Below are positions 1 to 8,923 of a DNA stretch of 64,000 nt, piece after piece. The translations under genes and the position numbers were made by a program. Source of the stretch: an uncultured Woeseiaceae bacterium (GTDB lineage Bacteria; Pseudomonadota; Gammaproteobacteria; Steroidobacterales; Woeseiaceae); contig CALZMQ010000033.1 in NCBI GenBank assembly GCA_945788625.1, positions 20,163-84,162 of the forward strand, given 5' to 3'. Position 1 is the first letter of the stretch. Each line of letters starts with the position of its first letter. The notes under the pieces are model-generated. The model made no database searches. It had not been told where the DNA came from and saw only the letters and a program-made list of their open reading frames with translations.

Positions 1-1062
1 CAGGCCGATCGCGAGCGCGCTGCCCACGACCAGGCCGATGGCGCTGACGATGCTGTTCTCGATCAGGAAGTAACGCACGATCGACGGCCTGGTCGCGCCC
101 AGTGCTCGCCGGATGCCGATCTGCCGCGTGCGCCGACTGACGTTGAAGCTGGCGAGCCCGACAATCCCGAGGGCCGTGATGAGCGTCAATAGCACGACGA
201 TAAAACCCAGGATCTTGATCAATGCCGTGTCGCCCACGTAGGCGAGCTTGCGCACGTCGTCCATCGTCGTCATGTCGCGAATGATGCGGTCCTTGTTGCT
301 GGCCGCTAGCATCGCCTCTATCTCCGGCATCAGCTTGTCGCGCATGCCCGGTTCGGCACGCACGATGTAGCGCACGAATTCCGACGGCCGCCGCTGCGGG
401 ACCAGCATCGAGCGCTCGACACCCGTCCAACTCTCCCAGGGCGCCTGCAGCGTATCGATCACACCCACGATGTTCACCGGATCGTTATCGTTGATATACA
501 TCGTCTTGCCGACGTAGGAACCGGCATCGTCAGGCCACATTTCCTTGCCGAGCGCTTCGGTAATGATGCCGTAGGCCGGCCAGGTGTTGTCGTCTTCCAG
601 CGACCACGTCACCTGCTCCGGCGTAAAGTTTTTTCCGTCGATCACAGTGACGTCAAAGGTCTCGGCGCCGTGCTCGTCGACAAAATAGATTGCGGTGCCG
701 ACCGATTCCGGTGTCTGGTTTCCGGGCTCCAGCGCCACACCCATCGACCAGCCACCCTGGCGCAACGGGAACGAATTCGATGCGACGGCATTGACCACGC
801 CCGGAACGTTGCGGATCAGGTCCAGGTCCTCGTCGATCAACACTTTGCGCTGTTCGCGCTCATAGTCCGTGAACAGCACGCTCGCGAACGCAAACGTGTT
901 CGCTTCATCCACGCCGCTGTCACGGGCGATTCGCCCCGCGCGTTCCTGGATGATGCCGAACGCGTTTACGACGATGGTCAGCGTGACGGCGACTTGCAGC
1001 GCGATCAGTACGAAGCCCGCCTTGTTGCGGAGCATCGCCCGCCAGATCGGTCCAATATCCAT
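1..1062 (-). CDS. ABC transporter permease, MacB/FtsX type (3' end cut by window edge)
   Basis: Inner-membrane permease of an ABC efflux or lipoprotein-type transporter. The visible 354 residues start at an ATG preceded by a good GAGGAG ribosome-binding site. They show one TM helix near residues 18-40, a large periplasmic MacB-like domain, then TM helices near 286-308 and 334-354 flanking the FtsX-family cytoplasmic motif IGIRRALGAT (about 315-324). The reading frame stays open to base 1, so the last helix and C-terminus lie outside the window. It starts 15 nt after the stop of the next permease, so it is the last visible gene of the adaptor-ATPase-permease-permease operon. The substrate cannot be told from sequence. 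Confidence 0.9.
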   Translation of the reverse strand, partial: MDIGPIWRAMLRNKAGFVLIALQVAVTLTIVVNAFGIIQERAGRIARDSGVDEANTFAFASVLFTDYEREQRKVLIDEDLDLIRNVPGVVNAVASNSFPLRQGGWSMGVALEPGNQTPESVGTAIYFVDEHGAETFDVTVIDGKNFTPEQVTWSLEDDNTWPAYGIITEALGKEMWPDDAGSYVGKTMYINDNDPVNIVGVIDTLQAPWESWTGVERSMLVPQRRPSEFVRYIVRAEPGMRDKLMPEIEAMLAASNKDRIIRDMTTMDDVRKLAYVGDTALIKILGFIVVLLTLITALGIVGLASFNVSRRTRQIGIRRALGATRPSIVRYFLIENSIVSAIGLVVGSALAIGL

Positions 1063-1077
1063 CTTTGCTCTCCTCGT

Positions 1078-2397
1078 CTACTGAATGCGCAGCGTGCTGG
1101 CCGGCGAAACGCTGCAGGCGCGCCAGATCGGGTACAGCGCTGCGCCGAGCGCCGACACGATCGCCAGCAGCACGGCGAGGCCCACCATCTGCCAGTCCAT
1201 CGTCACCAGGTACTGGATGAAGTCGTAATCGGCAAACACGTTCTCGATGCCGCGCAAACCCAGCCAGGTCATGCCGATACCGGCGAGACCGCCGGCGACG
1301 CCGATCAGGCCCGCCTCCACGATGTATTGCCTGAAGAGTGCGGCTTTGCTCGCACCCAGTGCGCGCCGCAAGCTGATGTCACTGCGGCGACGGATCACCC
1401 TGGCGAGCAACAGCCCGATCGTGTTGAGCAGGCACACCACGAGGAACAGCACCGAGAGCGCGAGCAGCACCGACACCGTGTCGTCCACGACCTCGCGATT
1501 CACCATCCATTCTTCCGGCGTGCTGAGCCGGTTGTTGAGATCCCGCGGGAAACGGCCGAGCTGTTTCTGCTCCATGACGTAGTCGTCGAGAAATTGTGCG
1601 TACGCTTCCTTGTCGGCCCGGGTCGGGAGTTCGACCCACATCTGTATCCAGATGCACTCCGACGCGAGATAGCCCTCGTAGCCCCCGTCCTCGGGCGGCT
1701 TCCAGCAGCTGTTGTTGCCCGAGCTGCCCCATTCGCCGGTAACGGCGAGCGAGAACGGCGTGTAGATCGCCTCCGGTCCCTGGTAGGGGTTGTTGTTGAG
1801 GTCGTAGAACGTCGGCACCGGATGCCAGTCATCCAGCACGCCGACAACACGGAACGGCTCATTGTTCATCATCAGCATGCGGCCCGTCGAGTCCTCACCG
1901 CCGAACAGCTGCTCGTGCATCGGCGTGGACAGCACCGTGACCTTCTCCCCGGCGCGGTCGGCCGCCGCGTCCCAGCCGGCGCCATACCGGAACGGTACGT
2001 CGAACATCGCGAAGAAGTCTGCCGACGTTGCGCGCACCACTTCCTGGAACGGCAACACGCCGTCACCCTCGGGCTGCACGACGCGATCCGATTTGAAGCT
2101 GATGACCTGGCGATGCGCGCGGCCGGCTTCGAGTAACGCGGTGGCGTCGAGGTAGGTCACCTGTTCGGGCGGCTCGTTCGGTTCCTCGTAAGGATCATTC
2201 GGGTTCCAGTTGTCGAGCTGCACGTGGAACAGTTGCTCGTTCTTGTGATCGATGGGATTGTCGGCCATCACGTGGCGCACCGTGACGATCGTCATGCAGG
2301 CGCCGATGCCGATGGCGATTGCGGCCACCATGAGTGCGCTCAGCGCCCAGTTGGCCCTGATGCTCAGGATGCCGAGTTTCAGGTAATAGCGAAGCAT
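1078..2397 (-). CDS. ABC transporter permease, MacB/FtsX type
   Basis: 439-residue permease. TM1 lies at about 17-39, followed by a ~270-residue periplasmic domain (MacB_PCD type). Three C-terminal TM helices (about 309-331, 360-380, 404-425) surround the FtsX motif SLRRALGAS. It has the same architecture as the neighbouring permease, so the two probably form a heterodimer served by the ATPase encoded just upstream (12-nt gap). Family knowledge: such adaptor/ATPase/two-permease sets drive tripartite efflux or export across the envelope using TolC-like partners; no TolC gene is visible here. Confidence 0.92.
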   Translation of the reverse strand: MLRYYLKLGILSIRANWALSALMVAAIAIGIGACMTIVTVRHVMADNPIDHKNEQLFHVQLDNWNPNDPYEEPNEPPEQVTYLDATALLEAGRAHRQVISFKSDRVVQPEGDGVLPFQEVVRATSADFFAMFDVPFRYGAGWDAAADRAGEKVTVLSTPMHEQLFGGEDSTGRMLMMNNEPFRVVGVLDDWHPVPTFYDLNNNPYQGPEAIYTPFSLAVTGEWGSSGNNSCWKPPEDGGYEGYLASECIWIQMWVELPTRADKEAYAQFLDDYVMEQKQLGRFPRDLNNRLSTPEEWMVNREVVDDTVSVLLALSVLFLVVCLLNTIGLLLARVIRRRSDISLRRALGASKAALFRQYIVEAGLIGVAGGLAGIGMTWLGLRGIENVFADYDFIQYLVTMDWQMVGLAVLLAIVSALGAALYPIWRACSVSPASTLRIQ

Positions 2398-2409
2398 GCG
2401 ACTCTCCCG

Positions 2410-3111
2410 TTACGCCGTTGCCGCCGCTGCCAGGTGCAGCTCGGGCGGCTCGTCGTGGATCTCGCCGTCGCGGACGAACAGGTTGCGGTTCGCACGGTCG
2501 GCCAGCGTCAACTCGTGCGTGACCATGATGATCGTGGTGCCGGCCTCGTTGATCTCCTTGAGCAGGTCGAGCACGCTGTCGGCCATGTGAGTGTCGAGAT
2601 TGCCCGTCGGTTCGTCGGCCAGCAGGAAGCGCGGCTCGCCGGCGAGTGCGCGGGCGATGGCAACGCGCTGTTGCTGGCCGCCGGAGAGTTGCGCCGGGAA
2701 ATGTTTCGGCCGCGAAGCGAGTCCGACACGTTCCAGGCAGCTCATGATGCGGCGCTCGCGCTCCTTCGCATCGAAGCCGCGATAGCGCAGCGGCACATCG
2801 ACGTTGTCGAAGACATTCAGTTCCGGGATCAGGTTGAAGCTCTGGAAGATGAAGCCGATCTTTTCGTTGCGAACGCGCGAGCGCTCCTTGTCGTTCAGCG
2901 CTGAAATGTCGCGCCCGTCCAGTTCGTAGACACCGCTCGTCAGTTCCTCTAGCAGGCCCGCGATGTTCAGGAAGGTCGTCTTGCCGGAACCCGACGGCCC
3001 GGTAACGGACACGAACTCGCCGTCCTCGACCGCCAGCGAGAAGCCCCGCAGAGCGTGCGTCTCGACGGTATCCGTTCGATAGATCTTGCATACGTCTTTC
3101 ATTTTCAGCAT
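2410..3111 (-). CDS. ABC transporter ATP-binding protein (MacB/LolD-like)
   Basis: Cytoplasmic ATPase of the export operon, 233 residues. Walker [10 protein letters not shown] (about 38-46), Q-loop FQSF, signature LSGGQQQR (about 142-149), Walker B FLLADEP (about 162-168) and the H-loop VTHE are all intact, so it should hydrolyse ATP. An ATG six bases upstream (3117) is in frame, but its GGGAG would sit only about 1 nt away; the ATG at 3111 has about 7 nt spacing and is preferred. It lies between the adaptor gene and the two permeases. Confidence 0.93.
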   Translation of the reverse strand: MLKMKDVCKIYRTDTVETHALRGFSLAVEDGEFVSVTGPSGSGKTTFLNIAGLLEELTSGVYELDGRDISALNDKERSRVRNEKIGFIFQSFNLIPELNVFDNVDVPLRYRGFDAKERERRIMSCLERVGLASRPKHFPAQLSGGQQQRVAIARALAGEPRFLLADEPTGNLDTHMADSVLDLLKEINEAGTTIIMVTHELTLADRANRNLFVRDGEIHDEPPELHLAAAATA

Positions 3112-3145
3112 GGCCATGCTCCCGGCGATTCGTTAGTGCGATTCA

Positions 3146-4468
3146 TCAGTCAGTGAGAAGGACCGTGTCCGCACCGCGGAACGGGTCGAGGTTGGAAATT
3201 ACGATGGTCTCGCCGGGCTCGAGGCCGGCAACGATTTCGACGGCGCCCAGGCTGCGGGCGCCGGTACGGATCTGGCGGCGTTCGGCGACGCGGTCCGCGG
3301 TCACGACATAGGCCAGCCGGCCGCCGCCGCTGTCGAGGAACTGGCCACGTTGCACCATGAGCACGTCGGCGTGTTCGGCCAGCAGGATGCGCGTCGTCAG
3401 GCGCTGGTTTTGCCGCAGGCCCGTCGGGCCTTCGCCGACGAAACGGACCCGGCTTGCCACCTGGTTATTGACGACCTCGGGCGAGACCGCGACCAACTGG
3501 CCTTGATAGCGGTCACCGCCGGCGAGGACCTCGGCGCCCATGCCGATCGCCAGGTCGTCCGCGTAGCTTTCCGGGATCATCACGTCGATTTCGAAGCGGG
3601 ACAGGTCCACGACGGCCATGACCGGCGTATCGCGCGAGACCGCGGCCTTCTGGTCAACGAGCAGATCGCCGACGATGCCGTCGACCGGTGACTTGATCGA
3701 CAGGTCGTAGACTTGCCGGCGCAGGTCCTCGACGACCAGTTCCTGGGCATCGACCTCGAACTCGCTGGCGCGCAATTCGAAAGAGAGGCGTTCGTCGTGC
3801 AGGTCGGCATCCGCCGTGGCGTGCTCGAAGGCGAGTTCGGCGTTACGCAAGTCGTCCACCGCCTTCTCGTAATCGATGAGCGGAATCACGCCACGCTCTT
3901 TCCCTTCTTCGGCGCGACGCATCTCGCGTCTTGCGGCAATAATCGCGACCTCGGCCAGGTCGGCGGCCTTGCGTTTTTCGAGCGCCTGCTGGCGGGTGTC
4001 GATGCGTTGCCGCTCGAGTTCGAGCTTGCGTTGCGCCAGCGAAGCATCGGCCTGTTCGAGCTGGTTGGTCAGTTCCGGGCTCTGAACCGAGGCCAGCACC
4101 TGTCCGGCGATGACCCGTTCGCCGGCATCTGCTTGCAACGTAATCGTGCCCGAGGCCGTCGCGTACAGCGTCGGGCTCACCGCCGCGACGACGCGACCCT
4201 GCACCGAGACGTCGCGCACGAGGTCGCCGCGCGTGACGGTTGCCGTCCGGATGCGCTCGACCGGCACGCTGACGGTGGCACTCGCCCAGCGCTTTACCCA
4301 CGGCGCGGCAACGACAATGATCGCGATGGCAGCAATCGCGATGCCCGCCAGGATCAGTCGTTTGCGGCGCGGGTCGGGCGGTGCGAGTTGCACGTCCTGG
4401 GCCGATGTGTCGGCTATTGTCAGAGCACTTACCCCCGTTTTCGTCGCATCCAAGAGCGGTTTTTTCAA
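3146..4468 (-). CDS. Efflux periplasmic adaptor (HlyD/MacA family)
   Basis: Membrane-fusion protein bridging the ABC permeases to an outer-membrane channel. 440 residues: short cytoplasmic N-terminus, one TM helix (about 38-56), first half of a lipoyl-like domain, a long alpha-hairpin/coiled coil (about 135-240) rich in Glu, Arg and Ala, the second lipoyl half (IKSPVDGIVG), then beta-barrel and membrane-proximal domains. The start is a TTG with no convincing ribosome-binding site. No ATG exists in frame nearby and an in-frame stop lies seven codons upstream, so the exact start is uncertain. First gene of the operon. Confidence 0.9.
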   Translation of the reverse strand: MKKPLLDATKTGVSALTIADTSAQDVQLAPPDPRRKRLILAGIAIAAIAIIVVAAPWVKRWASATVSVPVERIRTATVTRGDLVRDVSVQGRVVAAVSPTLYATASGTITLQADAGERVIAGQVLASVQSPELTNQLEQADASLAQRKLELERQRIDTRQQALEKRKAADLAEVAIIAARREMRRAEEGKERGVIPLIDYEKAVDDLRNAELAFEHATADADLHDERLSFELRASEFEVDAQELVVEDLRRQVYDLSIKSPVDGIVGDLLVDQKAAVSRDTPVMAVVDLSRFEIDVMIPESYADDLAIGMGAEVLAGGDRYQGQLVAVSPEVVNNQVASRVRFVGEGPTGLRQNQRLTTRILLAEHADVLMVQRGQFLDSGGGRLAYVVTADRVAERRQIRTGARSLGAVEIVAGLEPGETIVISNLDPFRGADTVLLTD

Positions 4469-4554
4469 TCTTGTTTCAGGATTAGATGCGTCAAATCCGG
4501 TATTGGTTGATATCCGATGGCAGAAAACCCGGACGGATCTGTCACTATTGAGCC

Positions 4555-4902
4555 ATGAGAGCGCTGCTCTATATTCCCATCGTCCTCAGCCTGGTAGTCC
4601 TCTGCGCCCATTTCCTGCGTGACGGAAATGAATTCGGCGTTGCCGGAGCACTGTTGCTGATTGGCTTACTTTTCGTTCGTCGGGCCTGGGTTGCCCGAGT
4701 GGTGCAGGGGGCGCTCGTCCTGGGTGCCGTCGAGTGGATATTCACCCTGTACCAACTGGCGCAATGGCGGGCCGCGCAAGGCCAGCCTGCTACGCGTATG
4801 GTTATCATCCTCGGCGGCGTCGCGCTCGTGACGCTTTGCTCGGCACTGCTGTTCCAGTCAAATACATTGAAGCGAATCTACCGCCTGGATCGCGGGGAGT
4901 GA
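4555..4902 (+). CDS. Small integral membrane protein, unknown function
   Basis: 115 residues with about four predicted TM helices (about 4-18, 28-42, 52-70, 82-100). No recognisable catalytic motif. It is transcribed divergently from the ABC adaptor gene, with 86 nt between starts that must hold both promoters. The ribosome-binding site is weak. I do not recognise the family; the hydrophobic pattern and normal codon use support a real gene. Confidence 0.7.
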   Translation: MRALLYIPIVLSLVVLCAHFLRDGNEFGVAGALLLIGLLFVRRAWVARVVQGALVLGAVEWIFTLYQLAQWRAAQGQPATRMVIILGGVALVTLCSALLFQSNTLKRIYRLDRGE

Positions 4903-4988
4903 CACGTCGTACGTGCCTCGCGTGACGTGCAGGGCCGATATGCTCGAAGTACGGAGATAGCTACAGTCTCCGAAGCGCTCAGCATAGC

Positions 4989-5711
4989 TCAGCCAGTCCG
5001 TGCGCGCCGCAATCCCATCAATGCGGCATCCAGCAGGTCCAGCGGGATGCTTAAGCGTATTTTCCGAATGAGCGCGGCACGGATTCTGCGTTTGGACGCG
5101 GCGTGTGCCCGCTGGTCCAGAGCCTGCAATTCCTCTGCGCGAGCCTCGGCGCGGGGCATCAGCTCCGGCGTTTCAACGAGTTCGTCGAAGAAACCGGCGC
5201 TGGTCGCGGATTCGACGTCGAAGAACTCCGATAGTGTGACCGCGCGCTGAAAGGCCGCCGGGGTTAGCCGATGGTGCAACATGAGTGCGGCGACGCGTGG
5301 CATGGTCAGGCCGATAGCCACTTCGTTGGCTGCAATCTTGAAGTCGCCGCGGCAGCCGATCACGTGGTCTGCCGACAGCATCAGGAACACACCCATTGCC
5401 ATTACGTGCCCATTGCAGGCGGCAATGACCGGGTATGGGTAGGCCATGACACGGGCGGTGAGCGCATAGCCCGCGCGCAACATGCGCAGCGCGTCCATAC
5501 CTCCGCGCTTCATCACGTTCAGATCGAAACCCGCCGAAAAGACGGATTCCCGCCCGGTCATAATCACGATCGCGCGATCGGATTCGGCCCGCTCGAGCGC
5601 TGCGTAGATTTCACGCAGCACTTGCGGCGACAGCGCGTTGCGCTTGCCGTCGTCGATGCGCAGCGTGGCAACTCGGCCTTGCAGGCTGTAGTGAACGGAT
5701 TCAGTCGTCAT
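4989..5711 (-). CDS. Enoyl-CoA hydratase/isomerase (crotonase) family protein
   Basis: 240-residue crotonase-fold protein, predicted cytoplasmic. The CoA-binding/oxyanion-hole signature is visible as FSAGFDL, followed by ACNGHVMAMG. A Glu in ANEVAIGL sits where the second catalytic Glu of classical hydratases (Glu164 in rat) lies. The first catalytic Glu is not obvious (MGVFLMLSAD replaces the usual GCELAM-type stretch), so the reaction may differ from water addition. The ATG at 5711 is preferred over the upstream one at 5729 because GAGG precedes it at a usable distance. The C-terminal 40 residues are unusually Arg-rich. It shares no operon with a clear beta-oxidation gene. Confidence 0.85.
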   Translation of the reverse strand: MTTESVHYSLQGRVATLRIDDGKRNALSPQVLREIYAALERAESDRAIVIMTGRESVFSAGFDLNVMKRGGMDALRMLRAGYALTARVMAYPYPVIAACNGHVMAMGVFLMLSADHVIGCRGDFKIAANEVAIGLTMPRVAALMLHHRLTPAAFQRAVTLSEFFDVESATSAGFFDELVETPELMPRAEARAEELQALDQRAHAASKRRIRAALIRKIRLSIPLDLLDAALMGLRRARTG

Positions 5712-5788
5712 AAGTCCCGACCTCGGCAACGGTTTGGCACAGTCGTTTACGCGTTAGTGCGGCGCAATTGAGAAGTCGGTGCTGCGTA

Positions 5789-6409
5789 TTACGAAGACCT
5801 TGCCGCATAGTACGCGGTTACGATCGGGTGGTTAGCGACACGATCCTCGTGCTGAACGAGACCTGGCGCCAGTTTGTCGACGAGGTCGGACGGCACATGA
5901 TCGAGCGTCCCGGCACGCAGCGAGCGGACCTGCACATACACTTTCAGATCGGCAACGGTCAGCCTGTTGTCGGCGAAATATTCACCGCCGGCACGATCGA
6001 GGATTTCCGCCAGGCCCTTGACGAAAACGGTAATCCAGCCGTCGGCGAGTTTCTCCCGTGCGGCCTTGAGTTCATCGCCCTCGAGACCAAAGGTATGCAC
6101 AACCTGGTGCAGCAGGTCTTCGACCGCGTCCATTGCCTCGTCGCAATACAAGGCCTGTAGATCGTCCTCGGGATACAGGCCGGCCATCTTGCCGACGTAA
6201 CGCAGCATCGAGTTCGATTGTGTGACATCGACACCGTCGATCGCGAGCACAGGAGCGCACGTGAAGCGCAAATCGCTGCGCGTCTTCATGAACTCCTCGA
6301 ACGAGATTCGATGGTCTTCGAAGTCGACGCCAGCGGCGTGAAAGGCAATGCGAATGGGCTCCCCCCGGCCGCCGTTGAAGTCGAAATAAGTCAGTTTGAA
6401 GTTGGGCAT
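5789..6409 (-). CDS. Glutathione S-transferase, sigma-class-like
   Basis: 206 residues with N-terminal thioredoxin fold and all-alpha C-terminal domain. The N-terminus LTYFDFNGGRGEPIR carries the catalytic Tyr (Tyr8) followed by the RGEPIR motif typical of sigma-class GSTs; APVLAIDG holds the cis-Pro and QSNSMLRYVGK the glutathione-binding Gln-Ser. Predicted role: conjugation or isomerisation using glutathione in the cytoplasm. A short inverted repeat sits over its ribosome-binding site (separate entry). Confidence 0.9.
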   Translation of the reverse strand: MPNFKLTYFDFNGGRGEPIRIAFHAAGVDFEDHRISFEEFMKTRSDLRFTCAPVLAIDGVDVTQSNSMLRYVGKMAGLYPEDDLQALYCDEAMDAVEDLLHQVVHTFGLEGDELKAAREKLADGWITVFVKGLAEILDRAGGEYFADNRLTVADLKVYVQVRSLRAGTLDHVPSDLVDKLAPGLVQHEDRVANHPIVTAYYAARSS

Positions 6410-6421
6410 CGGTATTTTTTC

Positions 6422-6437
6422 CTCATTTCATAATGAG
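6422..6437 (-). promoter_or_regulatory. Inverted repeat overlapping the GST ribosome-binding site
   Basis: CTCATT-4 nt-AATGAG, a perfect 6-bp inverted repeat. Read on the minus strand its right arm contributes the GAG of the GAGG Shine-Dalgarno about 10 nt before the GST start. It could be a small translational hairpin or a dimeric regulator site. A TTATAAT-like -10 lies just upstream. Seen directly; function is inference. Confidence 0.35.
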
Positions 6438-6684
6438 CTTCTTGTAAGCATGCGGGATTATAAGGCGTTCTCTATCGTTAGCCCATCGCCCGTTCCTCGA
6501 CAGGCCGAGGGTCGTTCCCATTACCCAGTCGCTATTTGCCCGTATGTAAGGCGTGAACGCGCCGGAAAATAAGGGCCTGCCGCGAACGGATTCTCAAGCT
6601 GGCCGTCGAACGAGCCTCAATCGCTAAAGTTATGTCTGGTCGGGCCGATACCGCACGCAATGATTAGAGACAGAGAAAACAATC
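6438..6684. other. Divergent intergenic region
   Basis: About 250 nt between the GST and the GAF-domain gene, which are transcribed away from each other, so both promoters should lie here. I see no RNA gene, repeat or further reading frame in it. Confidence 0.4.
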
Positions 6685-7668
6685 ATGATTAAGCCAGCCA
6701 TCCCAAGCGACGAGAGCAGGCGCCTGCAGACATTGCGCAATTTGCGAATTCTGGACACGCCACCGGAAGAACGCTTCGACCGCGTAACGCGCCTCGCGAA
6801 GCAGGTGTTTTCAACATCCATTGCGCTGGTGAGCATCGTCGATGCGGATCGCCAATGGTTCAAGTCCCGGCAAGGCCTGGACGCGGAGCAGACTGACAGA
6901 GACATATCTTTCTGTGGCCACGCGATTCTCGACGACAAGATCATGGTCGTTAACGATGCCTTAACCGATCAGAGGTTCCACGACAATCCGCTGGTTTGCG
7001 GGGATCCGAACATACGCTTCTATGCCGGCTATCCACTGGCTGCGCCTGACGGAAGTCGTGTCGGAACACTTTGCATCATTGACGACAAACCGAAAGATCT
7101 GTCAAAGGAGCAGTTGCAGATCTTGCGTGAACTCGGTCGCATGGTGGAGGAAGAGTTGATCGCGGCGGATGACTCCACAGTCGATCCAGTTACAGGCATC
7201 TCGAATCGCAACGGGTTCATAGCGGTCGCTAGCCATCTGCTGTCTCTTTGCAAGCGTAAGTGTGATCCTGCAACCTTGTTGACGTTTCATTTGGAAGATC
7301 TTCACTCCCTCGAACAGCGTCACGGGCGTTACCAGGGAGACACTACGGCAGTCGAAGCTGCACACCTGTTGATGGCGAGTTTTCGTGAATCGGATGTCGT
7401 TGCACGTATCTCGCTGGATGTTTTCGCTGTGTTGCTGGCAAGTACAAACCTCGATGGCGCGGAGGAGGTTCGAAATCGTTTCGACAGGCACCTCAACCAC
7501 CGAAACCTCGACACGAGCCGCCTGTTCGAGATGCGCGTCCAGGTAGATTCCGTCGCCTACGACGAGGACAGGCACAAGGATCCGGAAATGCTACTGCTCG
7601 ATGGAGAAGCTCGGATATTCGGGACTCAAGAGGAGCAGCCTGCACAAACTGCCCCTAACGCCGGATAA
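6685..7668 (+). CDS. GAF domain protein with degenerate GGDEF domain
   Basis: 327-residue predicted cytoplasmic signalling protein. Residues ~20-160 form a GAF domain of the type commonly found before GGDEF domains (QWFKSRQGL, FCGHAIL, GTLCIIDD landmarks). Residues ~166-305 align in layout with a GGDEF domain (DPVTGISNRNGF start), but the active-site GG(D/E)EF is replaced by SLDVF just before AVLL. It is therefore unlikely to make cyclic-di-GMP and may act as a sensor or receptor. Stands alone between oppositely oriented genes. Relevant because a cyclic-di-GMP riboswitch occurs elsewhere in the window. Confidence 0.88.
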   Translation: MIKPAIPSDESRRLQTLRNLRILDTPPEERFDRVTRLAKQVFSTSIALVSIVDADRQWFKSRQGLDAEQTDRDISFCGHAILDDKIMVVNDALTDQRFHDNPLVCGDPNIRFYAGYPLAAPDGSRVGTLCIIDDKPKDLSKEQLQILRELGRMVEEELIAADDSTVDPVTGISNRNGFIAVASHLLSLCKRKCDPATLLTFHLEDLHSLEQRHGRYQGDTTAVEAAHLLMASFRESDVVARISLDVFAVLLASTNLDGAEEVRNRFDRHLNHRNLDTSRLFEMRVQVDSVAYDEDRHKDPEMLLLDGEARIFGTQEEQPAQTAPNAG

Positions 7669-7768
7669 AGATGCGACGCGGACAAGGCTGCCAGGGCGAA
7701 TGCCCGTTACAGGCCGACCGGCAACGTCCGATCTCCGTCAGATGTTTTCCTGGTAGCCGTGCTTCTGT

Positions 7769-8869
7769 CTATCCGGATTCGTGTGCCCGCCAGCGTTTCA
7801 CCAGTTCAGCCTCTTTCTCCAGGGACAGCTCGCCGCGCTCCGCATTGATTCCGTTTGCGCCCAGCCCGGCGATCATGTCTCTTGCCATGTCTTCGATTGG
7901 CCGGAAGGTCAATCCCGTTGCCAGTGCACGGTCGTTGTTCACCTGCATGAAAGGACTGAAATCGCCGGGGAACCAGGGCGAATACCCCGGGGGACCCTCG
8001 AGCTGGTCGGTGAGCCAGTCCCAGTCGACCCAGACGAATTCGGAGCTTGAATTCGCTGCCGATTTCAGGCGATTCAGCAAAGGCTCGGCACGATACGGTT
8101 GTTCCGGACCTACCGCGTTGTAGGGTCCACTCGCACCGGCTTCGAGAAGACGTACCATCCAGCCGGATAAATCGCGCGCGTCGATGTACTGAACAGGCCA
8201 GTCCTTCGATCCCGGCACGATTATTTCTTTGCCCGCAACCAGGCGCACCAGCCAGTGGCGCAGCCGGTTTGTCGGGTCGCCGGGCCCGGTGATGATCCCG
8301 GGGCGCACGTTGATGGCATTGTCACCGAATACTCTGCTGACCTCCTGCTCACAAAGCGACTTGCGAGGGCCGTAGGTCGGACCGTAGATGTGTTCGGATT
8401 CGTCCACCGGTAATTCCATCGTAGCGGGTGGTGCCGTGACTTCGTCGTGTTCGACGCTTAGCCCGTCGCCGTAGGCGGAAATGCTCGAGACGAACAGGTA
8501 CTGGCCGACGTTGCCGTGCAAAAGCTCCGCCGACAATCGCGCGTGCCGGGGGAAGAAGCCCGAATTGTCGATGACGGCGTCCCACTCGCGGCCTTTCAGC
8601 GCATCCAGTTCGCCGTTGCGATCGCCGATGAGCCTTTCCACGTCCGGAAACATATCGGGCGCGGTCTTGCCGCGGTTGAACATGGTGACCTCGTGACCCC
8701 GGCTGAGTGCGTAGTTAATCTCGTGGGGCCCGATGAATCCCGTGCCGCCCAGAATCAGCAGGCGCAGCGGCTTGTCGGCCTCCTGGCCGGCGAACAGGGC
8801 AGTCGGTAGCGATGACAATGCGCCGGCAGCGGCTGCCGCCCGGATGAACTGGCGTCTGGATGTCGTCAT
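7769..8869 (-). CDS. NAD-dependent epimerase/dehydratase family protein with Tat signal
   Basis: 366 residues. The N-terminus carries a twin-arginine signal (SRRQFIR at 4-10 followed by an Ala-rich hydrophobic stretch and an ALFAG cleavage region), then a Rossmann fold with GGTGFIG (41-47), a YGPRK motif matching the YxxxK active site, and an extended-SDR C-terminus. Folded export with bound NAD(P) is the likely reason for Tat use. Sugar-nucleotide epimerase relatives are normally cytoplasmic, so the substrate is unknown. Its neighbour on the same strand is an octopine-dehydrogenase-like enzyme ending 54 nt upstream of this start. Confidence 0.88.
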   Translation of the reverse strand: MTTSRRQFIRAAAAAGALSSLPTALFAGQEADKPLRLLILGGTGFIGPHEINYALSRGHEVTMFNRGKTAPDMFPDVERLIGDRNGELDALKGREWDAVIDNSGFFPRHARLSAELLHGNVGQYLFVSSISAYGDGLSVEHDEVTAPPATMELPVDESEHIYGPTYGPRKSLCEQEVSRVFGDNAINVRPGIITGPGDPTNRLRHWLVRLVAGKEIIVPGSKDWPVQYIDARDLSGWMVRLLEAGASGPYNAVGPEQPYRAEPLLNRLKSAANSSSEFVWVDWDWLTDQLEGPPGYSPWFPGDFSPFMQVNNDRALATGLTFRPIEDMARDMIAGLGANGINAERGELSLEKEAELVKRWRAHESG

Positions 8870-8923
8870 GAGGCAGATTCCTTGTTGTTATTGGCAGGGG
8901 GATTCTACCTTGTTCGTGACAAT

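Noticed and set aside
670..2136. 488-codon open frame on the plus strand opposite the two permeases
   Set aside because: Antisense shadow of two clear permease genes in GC-rich DNA; the translation is Arg/His-rich with no domain.
2195..3091. 298-codon minus-strand frame overlapping the ABC ATPase gene
   Set aside because: Out of frame with the ATPase whose Walker and signature motifs are intact.
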